From contig JAEWQP010000016.1 of NCBI GenBank assembly GCA_023399155.1, forward strand, positions 323,437 to 387,436: 64,000 nucleotides of DNA, read 5' to 3'. The translations under genes and the position numbers were made by a program. This DNA comes from Verrucomicrobiota bacterium. Lineage in GTDB: Bacteria > Verrucomicrobiota > Verrucomicrobiia > Opitutales > Opitutaceae. This document shows, piece by piece, positions 1 through 8,806 of this stretch. The number at the start of each line of letters is the position of its first letter. The stretch's first letter is position 1. Under the pieces are notes generated by a model. It was not told the origin of the DNA, made no database searches, and was given only the letters and a program-made list of their open reading frames with translations.

Positions 1-334
1 AAGCATCAGATTTCAATGTAGGGGTTCGCCGGCAAACGAGCGCATGTCCGCACCCCGCGCTTTGCTCCTGGCTCAGGCGCAGCCGGCTATTCCTCCGGCG
101 AATACCGCTGCAGACCGGCGAAACAGGCGCTCGCCCGTGCCCGATCAACCGGACGCCTGCCGTCGGCGAAGGTGGAGCATGACCTCCAGGCGCGCGTTCC
201 GCTCTCGCGCAGCCAACCCATCATCCAGCCCTCTGCGCCGGGAGTGAGCCGGGCTCCGGGACTGCCACTTACGCCGTAGCGCACGGCGCGAGGGCGGGAG
301 GGTCGGCTTCAGCCGTGTGGTGCTCCGGGAATCG
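1..334. other. Left edge without a convincing gene
   Basis: I find no reading frame here with recognisable protein character on either strand. The open frames present are short, very rich in arginine, proline and serine, and lack any conserved motif, as expected from high-GC noise. The stretch lies downstream of the PaaK-like gene that reads toward the left edge. It could hold the remnant or the end of a gene lying outside the window, but nothing supports one. Confidence 0.4.
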
Positions 335-359
335 AGGCAGGACTCCACGTCTCCTGCCT
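335..359 (-). terminator. Hairpin after the PaaK-like gene
   Basis: A perfect 8-bp stem (AGGCAGGA with TCCTGCCT) encloses a 9-nt loop and begins about 10 nt beyond the stop codon of the PaaK-like gene. No U-run follows on that strand. It may be a weak terminator or a 3'-end stabilising hairpin rather than a classical intrinsic terminator. Confidence 0.4.
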
Positions 360-368
360 GAACACGAC

Positions 369-1673
369 TCAGGCCTTGGGCAGCGGCTTGAGGAGGGCGA
401 ACTTGCCGCTGGGCGCGGGAGGAAGCAGGCGCTTGCGGAAGAGATTCACGCGCGAACCATCGCCGATGGCCGCGACGAGCCGGGCTTCGAGGCCCTGGGG
501 CGCACTGTGATCCGCCACGTACTCGAAATTCCATCGGTCTGCCGAGACCTGCCGCATGCAGTAATGCCAGACCGGCAGGTCGGCGGGCAGGGCGCGATCG
601 ATGTCGAGCGATGTCAGCAGTCGCCCATCCGCCCGGAAGCACAGGTCGCGCTCGCGACCGAGCACGCGATAGCCGCCCGGCAGCTTCAGGACCGCGTCTC
701 CGGACACATAGCGCAGCAGCGGCATGGCCTCGCGACCGCGCGTGGTGACGATCACGCGGTGGAGGTCGGGAAGGCGCGGATTGATCGGTTCGAGCTCGAT
801 AAAGGCATTCTCCTCGATCGCGCGCGAGTTGTCGGCGAAGGCGTCGCCGATGAAGAGGTAGCCCGCCTCGGTGGAGCCGTAGAGGTCGACCTGCGGCACG
901 GGAAAAACCTCCGCGATGCGCCGACTGTGCATCAGGCTCGCCTTGCCGTAGGTGAGGATGACCGCCTTGAGGCTCGGTACCGACAGGTGGCGCTGTTTCG
1001 CCGCGCGGGCCAGGAGCGAAAGATAGACGGGCTCGCCCTCGATGACCTCGGGCTTGGTGGCCTGGATCTCGAGCACGATGCGGTCCCATTCGCTATCCGA
1101 GAAGCAGAACGGATCGCTGGACAGGTTGAGATAAACCGTACCGCCGAAATACCGGTTTGGATACGGGAAGTCCTCGTACGGGCAGAGGTTGCTCGAGCAG
1201 TTGACCGGGGCGAGCACGACCTTGCGATACGGGCGGTCGGCGAACTCCCGCAGCACCGGATGCGCGCGGTAGGCGCGGCGGGTCTGCTCATCCCACCAGC
1301 CCCGCTCCATGATCACGGTCATCGGCGAGGTGGTCGTGCCGGAGGTGGTCTCGCGCTCGAGATCGTTGGCCGCGATGCCGCGGTCGACTTCGTCGCAGTC
1401 ATCGAAAAACGCACAATGCCCTTCCTCGACGATGTCCTGCTTGGTGAGGAGCGGAATCTCCTCGAAACAGCTCCAGCGCAACATCTCCGGGTGGATGGCC
1501 CGGCGGCGCGCGTAAAGCGGGCTGCGCCGGTAGATCGCACGCACTTCCGCGTCGAGCGGCGCGGGAATCGGCTCGTCACCCGGCCCCTCGAAATCGAGAC
1601 CACGGTTGGCGAACTGCTTGCGGAGAATCACGGCGGTATGGGCGAGGTCGGATACAGGCACGGAAGTTCGCAA
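369..1673 (-). CDS. PaaK-like adenylate-forming ligase
   Basis: This 434-residue protein resembles the phenylacetate-CoA ligase/capsule-adenylation (PaaK) branch of the adenylate-forming superfamily, which activates a carboxylate with ATP, often before transfer to CoA. The phosphate-binding P-loop reads TSGTTTSPM at about residues 110-118, and a downstream DLYGSTEAGYLF matches the (Y/F)GxTE adenylation motif. The length is normal for the family. The gene follows the NUDIX gene by only 22 nt on the same strand, so the LysM, NUDIX and ligase genes probably form one transcription unit. The substrate cannot be read from sequence, and paaK itself is not implied because no phenylacetate genes lie nearby. 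Confidence 0.75.
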   Translation of the reverse strand: MRTSVPVSDLAHTAVILRKQFANRGLDFEGPGDEPIPAPLDAEVRAIYRRSPLYARRRAIHPEMLRWSCFEEIPLLTKQDIVEEGHCAFFDDCDEVDRGIAANDLERETTSGTTTSPMTVIMERGWWDEQTRRAYRAHPVLREFADRPYRKVVLAPVNCSSNLCPYEDFPYPNRYFGGTVYLNLSSDPFCFSDSEWDRIVLEIQATKPEVIEGEPVYLSLLARAAKQRHLSVPSLKAVILTYGKASLMHSRRIAEVFPVPQVDLYGSTEAGYLFIGDAFADNSRAIEENAFIELEPINPRLPDLHRVIVTTRGREAMPLLRYVSGDAVLKLPGGYRVLGRERDLCFRADGRLLTSLDIDRALPADLPVWHYCMRQVSADRWNFEYVADHSAPQGLEARLVAAIGDGSRVNLFRKRLLPPAPSGKFALLKPLPKA

Positions 1674-1695
1674 GAAACGGCCCGGACCGGGTCTG

Positions 1696-2295
1696 TCAAA
1701 CGAGCCGCCCGCGGCGCCGCCATTCGCCTTCGAAAAAGAAGAGCGCGGTCAGGGCCAGCGCGTGCGTGATGCCGCCAGCACGCGCGAGCTCCAGCACCCG
1801 GGTGATCGGCAGCGACTCCATCGCGATATCCTCGTGCTCGTCGAACTTGCGCGTGCCGGTGGGATGCACGCCGTCGATGATGACGAAGTGGCAGCGGTTG
1901 CGCTGCAGGGCGGGGTTGGGAAAGACCGAACCGGCCAGCCAGGCCTCGCCGCCCTCGTAGCCGGTCTCTTCAATCAACTCCCGTCGCGCGGTGACCACCG
2001 GGTCGGCGTCGGCCGGGTCCATCACACCGCCTGGCACCTCCAGCGACAGATCCGACGACCCGAAACGGAACTGACGGACCAGCACGAGTTCCCCCGCCCC
2101 GGTGACCGGGAGCACAAGCACCCAGTCCGGGGCATCCATGGCCACGAACACGCCCTCCGTCCCGCGCAGCGGATGTCCCCAGCGCTCGCGATTCACCCGC
2201 ACGACGCGGCAATCCACAAGAAGCTCGCTGGAGAGCTTGTTCCAGCGAGCCGGATATCCGCCCGTGTGCGGGCCGGAAGGTGTGGATGAAGCCAT
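1696..2295 (-). CDS. NUDIX hydrolase, ADP-ribose pyrophosphatase-like
   Basis: This 199-residue NUDIX protein probably cleaves a nucleoside diphosphate linked to another moiety. The core REL-I-EE-TGY is intact and carries the metal-binding glutamates. The first half of the box is off-consensus: the spacing from GGVMDP is one residue longer and Asp stands where Glu is usual. The fold context (VLPV.G.GELVLVRQFR before the box, then FPNPALQRNRCHFV) resembles the NudF/ADP-ribose pyrophosphatase group. I chose the ATG at 2295 because an upstream in-frame extension is Ser/Arg/Pro-rich noise that runs into the spacer before the LysM gene. The gene sits between the LysM and ligase genes. Confidence 0.8.
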   Translation of the reverse strand: MASSTPSGPHTGGYPARWNKLSSELLVDCRVVRVNRERWGHPLRGTEGVFVAMDAPDWVLVLPVTGAGELVLVRQFRFGSSDLSLEVPGGVMDPADADPVVTARRELIEETGYEGGEAWLAGSVFPNPALQRNRCHFVIIDGVHPTGTRKFDEHEDIAMESLPITRVLELARAGGITHALALTALFFFEGEWRRRGRLV

Positions 2296-2344
2296 CGAGG
2301 AAGCGGGGCGCCTGTGGCGAACCGACCCGCCCCGCGGATGGAGG

Positions 2345-2899
2345 CTACTTCTTCGGAATGACGATCTTCTGGCCGACGTGCAGCTTGCGCGAGTCGACCC
2401 CGGGATTGGCGGCCTGGAGCTCGGCGAGGGTGACGCCAAACTGCGTGGCGATGCGACCCAGCGTGTCCCCGCCCTTGATCACATACGTGCCATCGCCCGC
2501 CAGCGAGCCCGGTGCCACTGTCGGGCCCGCGGACCCGCCCGTGCCAGCGGCACTCGCCTTCGGGGCAGGAGCCGACCGGTCCATCATCTCCTTGGTATCG
2601 AGCGACACCTTGTTGATCTGGGTACGGAGGTTGGCGAACTCGGTGTTGATCTGGTCAAAATAACGATCGTAGGTGCCGCGGAGGTTGTTGACGTTCTTGG
2701 CCGAGTCGTCGCTCACGCGCTTCACGGTTGCCTCCATCGAATCGATACGCGCCGCGAGGGCTGCGACGTCGTCGAGTTTTTTGCCCAGGGCCGAGGCCTT
2801 GGACAGGGCCACCACCGCGAGAACGACGGCGATCACGGCCAGAATACCAACCACGATCCCGAGGTAGGAACCGCTTTTCGGCGAAGAAGGAGTATCCAT
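2345..2899 (-). CDS. Membrane-anchored LysM-domain protein
   Basis: This 184-residue protein has one N-terminal transmembrane segment (about residues 12-32, rich in V/I/A/L). A predicted coiled-coil stretch of about 70 residues follows, then a Pro/Ala/Gly linker. The C-terminal LysM domain runs from about 136 to 184 (YVIKGGDTLGRIATQFGV ... LHVGQKIVIP). LysM domains bind peptidoglycan N-acetylglucosamine, so the protein probably sits in the inner membrane and touches the cell wall. The ATG at 2899 puts the membrane segment at the N-terminus; the longer frame adds an unlikely extension toward the tRNA. It is the first gene of a probable LysM-NUDIX-ligase operon and diverges from tRNA-Pro. Confidence 0.85.
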   Translation of the reverse strand: MDTPSSPKSGSYLGIVVGILAVIAVVLAVVALSKASALGKKLDDVAALAARIDSMEATVKRVSDDSAKNVNNLRGTYDRYFDQINTEFANLRTQINKVSLDTKEMMDRSAPAPKASAAGTGGSAGPTVAPGSLAGDGTYVIKGGDTLGRIATQFGVTLAELQAANPGVDSRKLHVGQKIVIPKK

Positions 2900-3081
2900 G
2901 AAATTTAGAAAACTAAGGTCGTTCGGATAGCCGCTCGTGCCCCTATTAGCAAGGAGATACACGACTGGGAAACCTGGGGGCAATCCCCATCGACCCCGAG
3001 GGCTCCACACCTGTTCCGCGGCAGAAGATAACATTGACACCCCCAGCGGGGAGGCATCGCCTCAGCGCCACTCGCGTGTCA

Positions 3082-3158
<77 letters not shown>

Positions 3159-3210
3159 CGAGGATCCGACGAGGCCAGGACAGCCTCTGCCGCAAGGGGC
3201 CCAGAACGAC

Positions 3211-3477
3211 TCAGGGCACGCTGGAGTTGCTTCGGGCTGACTCCGGGTCCACGCCCCACGAGGTGTGGCAGCTGCGCACGCACTGGCTGCACCGGCCCCG
3301 GATGTGCCAGACCTCGGCCGCATCCAAGCCCTTCGCCCACTCATAGCGCTGCTGCAGCGGCAGCGTACGCACATGATGAAGCTGGCAATCCCTCGGATTG
3401 CCGCCGAGCCGGGGACACTCGACAAGCAGGCCGAAGAACTCGGCGAGGGCAGCCGTGTCCTGGCTCAGGCGTGGCAT
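3211..3477 (-). CDS. Small Cys/His protein, putative metal-binding family
   Basis: This 88-residue protein has the look of a family of small bacterial proteins of unknown function. A first Cys pair (CPRLGGNPRDCQLH) is followed by VRTLPLQQRYEW, an amphipathic segment (KGLDAAEVWHI) and a second Cys pair (RCSQC), then another Cys and His. The pattern C...C-LH--R-LPL-ER--W---L---E---I----C is far from random and suggests one zinc site; this is recognition from memory, not a search. Only one ATG is available. It lies just past tRNA-Pro on the opposite strand and is divergent from the TPR gene. Confidence 0.55.
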   Translation of the reverse strand: MPRLSQDTAALAEFFGLLVECPRLGGNPRDCQLHHVRTLPLQQRYEWAKGLDAAEVWHIRGRCSQCVRSCHTSWGVDPESARSNSSVP

Positions 3478-3884
3478 GGAGCGAAGAACATCGGCACACC
3501 CACCCGACAGGTGAGGCGCAACGCCGCGTCAGAGCCCCGAATCAGGGGATCGTGCCGTTTGTCCCCAAGGGAGACAGAGAACAATCACCTACCGCGGCGG
3601 GTCTGGCGTGACCTTCGGGGAGAGGTCCCGGCCGAGCCGCGACTCACCGAGGGCGTCCGCCAGACCGGGTGAATTCCTTCTCCAATGAACCACGCTATAC
3701 CAAGGGAACCGTGGGCGCGCTGGACGACGCCTGCTGCGCCAGCGAGGAGCCGTCGCACCGAAGCCCCCGATGCCGGCCGCGCCGCTCGTCAAGCCACGCG
3801 ATCGCGCAGACGCAGATATCTCGGCTTGCAGCCAAGCGCCTGTCCTGAAAACTCGGGCCGACCCCGCCCGCCCCTGCCTGCTCG
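3478..3884. other. Intergenic region upstream of the TPR gene
   Basis: About 400 nt separate the small Cys-rich gene on the minus strand from the TPR gene on the plus strand. The divergent arrangement means both promoters should lie here. I could not identify a convincing -35/-10 pair or an operator. Open frames across the interval are compositionally biased and lack motifs. Confidence 0.4.
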
Positions 3885-6815
3885 ATGCCGCCCCGCATCC
3901 GACACCTTCTTCGCTGTGCCCGCGTCGCCTCCATCGGGTTGACCGCGTGCCTCGCCGCAGCGGCTCCCGCGCACGCTGCCGGGCCGAAGCGCGCGGCGCC
4001 AACCGCCTCCCCCTCCGTATCCACCGAGACACTTCCGGCACTGCTGCAGCGCGGCGCGCAGGCGTTTGCGGCGGGTGATTTCCCGCAGGCGGCTGACGCC
4101 TTCGGTCAGGTGGAGTCGGTCTTCGGCCGTGAGACCGCCTGGGCCTCGGGCACGCTGCCGCGCCGGCTGCTGCCCCTGCGCGGCTTTGCCGCGCTGCGCG
4201 CCGGGCGCGCGTCGGACGCGGCGGCCGACCTCGCCACATTCGTGGAACGTTTCCCAGAGGAGACTGCACAACGGGGCTTTGCACTCTACGCGCTCGCCCT
4301 CGCGCTCCAGCAGGCCGGGGACAGCGATGCGGCGCTGTCGCGGTTTCTAGAATACGAGGCGATGCACCCCGGGTCGGCCCAGGCTGCGCTCGCCAGGCTG
4401 CAGCGCGCGGAGATATGCTTCGCGTCCGCCCGGCCCGACGAGGGTTTCCGCGTGCTCGACGAGCTGCGCCTCGATGCCACGCTGGCGGAGAGCCTGCGCG
4501 GGCAGGCTCGGCTTCGCGCCCTGGAACAGGCGGTGGCGCTCCGCCGCGACGACCTCGCCGCCGGTCTGCTCCTGCACGAGCCATGGGGCGTCACCACGAT
4601 GCCTGAACTGGGCATCCTCGCGTTCGCCGCCATGGAGACGGGAGACCGGCTGCTCGCCGCCGGCCGCGCCTACGAGGCGGTGAGGGCGTATCAACTCGTC
4701 GCCCCGAAGCCCCGGCTGGTTGCGGCACAGCGGGAGCGGCTCGAGGCGATGCGCCGCAGCTTCGATCAGCGCGCTCCCGCGGTCTCGATGGGATCGGGCC
4801 TCTTCTGGGTGGATTACTACCGCGGGCGTATCCACCGCATCGAGACACAGCTCCTGGCTTTGGAGCGGGCCGAGGACTACTCCGGAGCGCTTCGGCTGCG
4901 CCTCGGCCAGGCCATGCTCCTGGCCGGCCGCGCGCACGAGGCCTGGCTCTGCTTCGAGAGCGTCGCCCTTGCGCCCGGCGCGCACGACGAGCTGCGTCGC
5001 GAGGGGCACTACCGCTGGATCCTTTCCGCCGCGGAGCTGGCCCGGTGGGATGAGGCGCTCGCGATCGCGGGCGCGTTCGTCGAGCGGCATCCTGCATCGG
5101 ACCTTGCGCCCGAGGCCTTCTTCCTCATCGCACGCGCGCACCTGGAGCAGAAGGACTATGCCGCGGCGGAGCCGGTTCTTTCGCAGATCCTGGAGCGCTT
5201 CCCCGCGCATCCGGCCGCGCTTCGTTCGCGCTTCACGCGCGGCTGGGTTCGCACCGTCCGCGAGGCGTACGCCGCCGCCCGCGCTGATTTTGAAGCCTGC
5301 ATCGCCACCGCTCCCGACGCACCACTCGCCGTCCGAGCCGGCCTGTGGCGCGGCATGACCCACCACTTCGCCCGGGAGCGGGCCGAGGCCCTGGCTGTCT
5401 TTGACGCGCTGGCGGCGGCACACCCGCACGATCCGCTCCTGCCCGAGATCCTCTACCGGCGCGCCACGACTCTCTACGCGATGCGCGACCTCGCCCGCGC
5501 CCGGACCGGCCTGGAACATTTCGTCGCCGAATACCGGATGCACCCGCGCTTCGCCGAAGCGCTCGTGCTGCTCGGTGACATCCTCATGGGAGCGGGCGAA
5601 CTCGACCAGGCGCGCGCCCGCTTCTCCCAAGTCACGCCCGAGGCCGCGGACTCCTACGTCTACGCGACGTTCCAGATCGGCAAGGTTCTTCGCGCCGAGG
5701 GCAGGCACGCCGCCCTGGCCGATCATTTCCGCGACTTTGTGCGCCACGCCTCACACGCGCGTCTTCCGCGGGTGAGCGAGGCGCTCCATCAGATCGGCTG
5801 GGCGGAGGAGCAATGCGGCCGGGCCGAGGCGGCGCTGCCGGTCTACGCCGAGGCCCTGGCTCGATTCGGCGACGATCCCGCCGCTGGCGAGGTCGGAGCT
5901 GCGCTCACCGCACTGCACAAGCTCGCGCGGCGGCTGGGCCGGACCGAGGCTGCGGCACTTGTATCCGACGATTCGATGCGACCGATCCTGGCCGGCGATT
6001 TCGAGGGCTGGCTGCGCACGGCGCGGCAGGAGGCGCTGAAGCAGCGCCGCCACACCTGGCATGCACGGCTCACCCTCGCCCTCGCGGACCTCCACCTGGC
6101 TCGCCGCGAACCCGCCCAGGCCGAACTGCTGGTCCTCGAACTCGCCGCCCTCCCGATCGAGGCACTCGACGCCGTCGCGCTCGCCCGCACCGGCGAAGCG
6201 CTGCAGGCGATCGGGTCGGAGGAAGCGGCGCGCTACTTTCATCGATTGCTCGCCGCCCACCCGCAGCACCCGGCACGCGCGGTGGCATTGCACGGGCTCG
6301 CGGCGGAGGCCGCCGCCGCGGGCCGCTACGAGGATGCCCTGCACTGGGTGGCGCGTTTCGACGATGAAACGCCCGCGCACGCGCTCGCCATTCGCACGGC
6401 ACTGCTCGCCGGTGAGATGCTGGAAGAAACCGGTCGTCACGCCGAGGCCGCCACGCGTTACGACGCCCTCCTCCGGCTCAAGTCAGCGCGCGGACGCCCC
6501 CACGCACTCGCGCTGGCCGGACTGGCCCGGTGTGCGCAGGCCGACGGGGAAATTCCCCGCGCCATCGCCTGCTACCAGCGCGTCTACACGCTGCACCGCG
6601 CCCAGTCCGATCTGGCGGCCGAGGCCTATCTTGGCAGCGGTCCCCTTTTCGAGCAGCTCGGCGACGCGGTCGCCGCGGCAGCGACCTACCGCGAAATGCT
6701 CGCGCTGCCCGACGTCGGCGACTCCACGCAACGGGAGCGTGCGCGCGACGCCCTCGGCGCGCTCGCATCACTCGCGCCGACCGCGTCCGCAAATTCCCCG
6801 GAGGGCGCCCCATGA
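3885..6815 (+). CDS. Large periplasmic TPR-repeat protein
   Basis: This 976-residue protein begins with a clear signal peptide (basic start, hydrophobic core, AHA cleavage site near residue 31). Most of the rest consists of tandem 34-residue tetratricopeptide-like helices, for example GAQAFAAGDFPQAADAFGQV near residue 52 and repeats such as FFLIARAHLEQKDYAAAEPV further on. TPR arrays are protein-binding scaffolds; no catalytic domain is visible. It is the first gene of a cluster whose next gene starts inside its stop codon (ATGA) and whose third gene is an ExbB-type channel. It is therefore probably a periplasmic partner of that energised system, as in the TPR-ExbB clusters of Verrucomicrobia and Planctomycetes. 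Confidence 0.85.
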   Translation: MPPRIRHLLRCARVASIGLTACLAAAAPAHAAGPKRAAPTASPSVSTETLPALLQRGAQAFAAGDFPQAADAFGQVESVFGRETAWASGTLPRRLLPLRGFAALRAGRASDAAADLATFVERFPEETAQRGFALYALALALQQAGDSDAALSRFLEYEAMHPGSAQAALARLQRAEICFASARPDEGFRVLDELRLDATLAESLRGQARLRALEQAVALRRDDLAAGLLLHEPWGVTTMPELGILAFAAMETGDRLLAAGRAYEAVRAYQLVAPKPRLVAAQRERLEAMRRSFDQRAPAVSMGSGLFWVDYYRGRIHRIETQLLALERAEDYSGALRLRLGQAMLLAGRAHEAWLCFESVALAPGAHDELRREGHYRWILSAAELARWDEALAIAGAFVERHPASDLAPEAFFLIARAHLEQKDYAAAEPVLSQILERFPAHPAALRSRFTRGWVRTVREAYAAARADFEACIATAPDAPLAVRAGLWRGMTHHFARERAEALAVFDALAAAHPHDPLLPEILYRRATTLYAMRDLARARTGLEHFVAEYRMHPRFAEALVLLGDILMGAGELDQARARFSQVTPEAADSYVYATFQIGKVLRAEGRHAALADHFRDFVRHASHARLPRVSEALHQIGWAEEQCGRAEAALPVYAEALARFGDDPAAGEVGAALTALHKLARRLGRTEAAALVSDDSMRPILAGDFEGWLRTARQEALKQRRHTWHARLTLALADLHLARREPAQAELLVLELAALPIEALDAVALARTGEALQAIGSEEAARYFHRLLAAHPQHPARAVALHGLAAEAAAAGRYEDALHWVARFDDETPAHALAIRTALLAGEMLEETGRHAEAATRYDALLRLKSARGRPHALALAGLARCAQADGEIPRAIACYQRVYTLHRAQSDLAAEAYLGSGPLFEQLGDAVAAAATYREMLALPDVGDSTQRERARDALGALASLAPTASANSPEGAP

Positions 6816-7819
6816 CTGCCGCGTCCGCCTGCCGCCGCGCCCTTGCGATGGTGATCGCGCTCCTGGCCATGTGTACCGCACAGTCGGATACGCATGAAAG
6901 CCTCGATGCCCGGCTTGCGCGCGAGCCGGCCGAACTCGTCACTTCCAACGGGCGGACGTTTCGCGGCATCCTCGACGGAGTCCGTGATGGACGCCTGCAC
7001 CTTCGGCGCGCGGCGGACGGAGGCGAGGTCGGCTATTCCTTCGCTCCGCAGGAAATCGCGCGCCTCGCGCTTCCCGGCCGGGACTTTGAGGTCGATGCAC
7101 TGGAATTTCTCGAGCGGGACGACACCACGGCGGCGATACCGTTGCTGGAGGCCCTCGCGCGCCACCGGATGCGCTACCTTCCCGTCCTGGATCCAAGCGC
7201 CAGGCGAGTTCTCTGGGAACTTGTGCGGCATGGCGGTGGATCCGGCGATCCCGGCACCGTCGCCGCCACGGTCCGGGCGCTTCGTCCCCTGGTATCCCGA
7301 CCGGACGAGGAGCTCCAGCTGACCGAATGCGAACTTGCTCTCGGGCTCCGGCATGGGACGCCCGAAGAGTATGGCGCGATCGCCGCCCGCTTGTGTTCGC
7401 TGGCGGATCCCGCCGGCCCCTCGGCCCTCGGCTGGCGCGTGCTCGCCGAGTCGGCGTATGAAGAAGGCGACTACGAGCAGACCCGCTGGCTCGCGCTCCA
7501 GCCGATCACCTTCGGAGGGCACCGGGTGGCTCGCGACCTCGAGCTGTGTTACGCGCTGGCAATCGCGGCGGCCGACCGTCTCGGCGACGTCGCGCATGCC
7601 CGGCTGCTCGCCACCGAGATGCAGCATCGGGGCCTCGACTGGCCCGCGAGCGCCGCCTTCGCCGGGCTCGGCGCCCATTACCGGGATGCAGGAACGGAAC
7701 AGGCCGTGCCCTTCTTCCCCCGCACAACAGCGACCGGCCCGCGCCCGCCCGCGCCCCGCACCTCCGCCCCCTTCGAGGCCGCCCGCAAGCTCACGACGAT
7801 CCCGGACGCCCTTCCCTGA
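6812..7819 (+). CDS. Secreted protein of unknown function
   Basis: This 335-residue protein has an N-terminal signal peptide (MTAASACRRALAMVIALLAM...). A short beta-rich module at about 45-90 (VTSNGRTFRGILDGVRDGRL) resembles the small 'TSNG...G.I' barrel found in other verrucomicrobial secreted proteins, including the beta-barrel protein at 17.7 kb. The rest is alpha-helical, possibly divergent TPR-like, and ends in a proline-rich tail. The start ATG overlaps the TPR stop by 4 nt (ATGA), so the two are translationally coupled. I do not recognise a family or function. Its place between the TPR and ExbB genes suggests a periplasmic component of the same system. Confidence 0.75.
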   Translation: MTAASACRRALAMVIALLAMCTAQSDTHESLDARLAREPAELVTSNGRTFRGILDGVRDGRLHLRRAADGGEVGYSFAPQEIARLALPGRDFEVDALEFLERDDTTAAIPLLEALARHRMRYLPVLDPSARRVLWELVRHGGGSGDPGTVAATVRALRPLVSRPDEELQLTECELALGLRHGTPEEYGAIAARLCSLADPAGPSALGWRVLAESAYEEGDYEQTRWLALQPITFGGHRVARDLELCYALAIAAADRLGDVAHARLLATEMQHRGLDWPASAAFAGLGAHYRDAGTEQAVPFFPRTTATGPRPPAPRTSAPFEAARKLTTIPDALP

Positions 7820-7839
7820 ACCATCCAAGTCCCTCCGCC

Positions 7840-8565
7840 ATGCGCCGCCCGATGCTTTCCTTCGTCTGCCTCTCAGTCCTCTGCCACCCGTGCCTCGCCG
7901 CGACCGGTTCCGACGTGACGCTCTGGGGGCTCATTGTCCTCGGCGGGTGGGCGATGTGGCCGCTCGGCCTGTGCTCGCTCGCTGTATTCGCGTTGATGAT
8001 TCATGCTGCACGCGAGACACGCCGGGCCCGTTTCATTCCCGACCACTTGATCGGACCGCTCGAATCCCATCTCGGCGGGCAGGCCCTGGATGAGGCGCGG
8101 CGCGTTCTTGTCGCCGACCGCAGTGTCCTTGCGCGAGTCCTGCACCAGGGATTGGAACATGCGCGGATCGATGCACCTGAGGGCAACAAGGCGCGCATCG
8201 AGGACGCGATCGCGGAGGGCGTCGAGCACGAGGAACACGCGATCGGCCAGTGGGTGAACTACCTCAACGTCGTGGCGACGATCGCGCCCATGATCGGGCT
8301 GCTCGGCACGGTGAGCGGCATGATCGGCGCATTCCAGACCATCTCTGCCGGCGGGATGGGGCGGCCCGAACTGCTCGCCGGCGACATCGGCGAGGCGCTG
8401 ATCACGACGGCGGCCGGATTGATCATCGGCATCCCAGCGATGTTGGGATACTTCATCCTCCGGAACCGCCTCGGCAACCAGGTGCTCACCACGGTGCAGA
8501 TCGCCACACGCCTGTGCGACCGGTTCGCTGCCTCCACCCACGCGGTGTTCTCGAGCGTTCGGTAA
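7840..8565 (+). CDS. MotA/TolQ/ExbB-family proton channel
   Basis: This 241-residue protein belongs to the TolQ/ExbB/MotA family, whose pentamers use the proton gradient to drive TonB- or Tol-type work. It has an N-terminal signal-like segment, a membrane helix at about 28-50, a cytoplasmic loop, and the signature pair of helices: LNVVATIAPMIGLLGTVSGM with GAFQ, then GEALITTAAGLIIGIPAM. These are the two C-terminal helices that line the pore in ExbB. It starts 20 nt after the preceding gene. The usual ExbD/TolR partner does not follow; the next gene is unrelated. A partner encoded elsewhere is therefore needed. Confidence 0.9.
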   Translation: MRRPMLSFVCLSVLCHPCLAATGSDVTLWGLIVLGGWAMWPLGLCSLAVFALMIHAARETRRARFIPDHLIGPLESHLGGQALDEARRVLVADRSVLARVLHQGLEHARIDAPEGNKARIEDAIAEGVEHEEHAIGQWVNYLNVVATIAPMIGLLGTVSGMIGAFQTISAGGMGRPELLAGDIGEALITTAAGLIIGIPAMLGYFILRNRLGNQVLTTVQIATRLCDRFAASTHAVFSSVR

Positions 8566-8597
8566 CGCGCAGCATCCCGGCACACCCGTGGACAGAT

Positions 8598-8619
8598 CGG
8601 CTTCGGCGAGACGAAGCCG
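8598..8619 (+). terminator. Hairpin downstream of the ExbB-type gene
   Basis: A perfect 8-bp stem (CGGCTTCG with CGAAGCCG) with loop GCGAGA lies 32 nt after the ExbB stop codon. No T-run follows. It may mark the 3' end of the TPR-ExbB operon, but it is not a canonical intrinsic terminator. Confidence 0.35.
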
Positions 8620-8806
8620 GCGGCTGCGCATCCGATGGCATCGCTCGAGTGCATGCCTGACGCCTGCTGCGCCCGACTGGATCAGTAGAGCTCAACCGGC
8701 GCGGACAGCCTCCCAAGATCCGCGCAGCGGCTCAACAGGAATACTTTATTATGCGACACGCCGAGTAAGTGGCCCTTATTTGGCGTTGTTCTTAAGCCCG
8801 CCCCGC

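Noticed and set aside
145..1089. Open frame overlapping the PaaK-like gene on the same strand
   Set aside because: Arg/Pro/Gly-rich frame without motif; the frame shared with the TSGTTTSPM and YGSTEAG motifs is the coding one.
4347..5747. Long open frame opposite the TPR gene
   Set aside because: Antisense shadow; the TPR protein has a signal peptide and repeats, this frame none.
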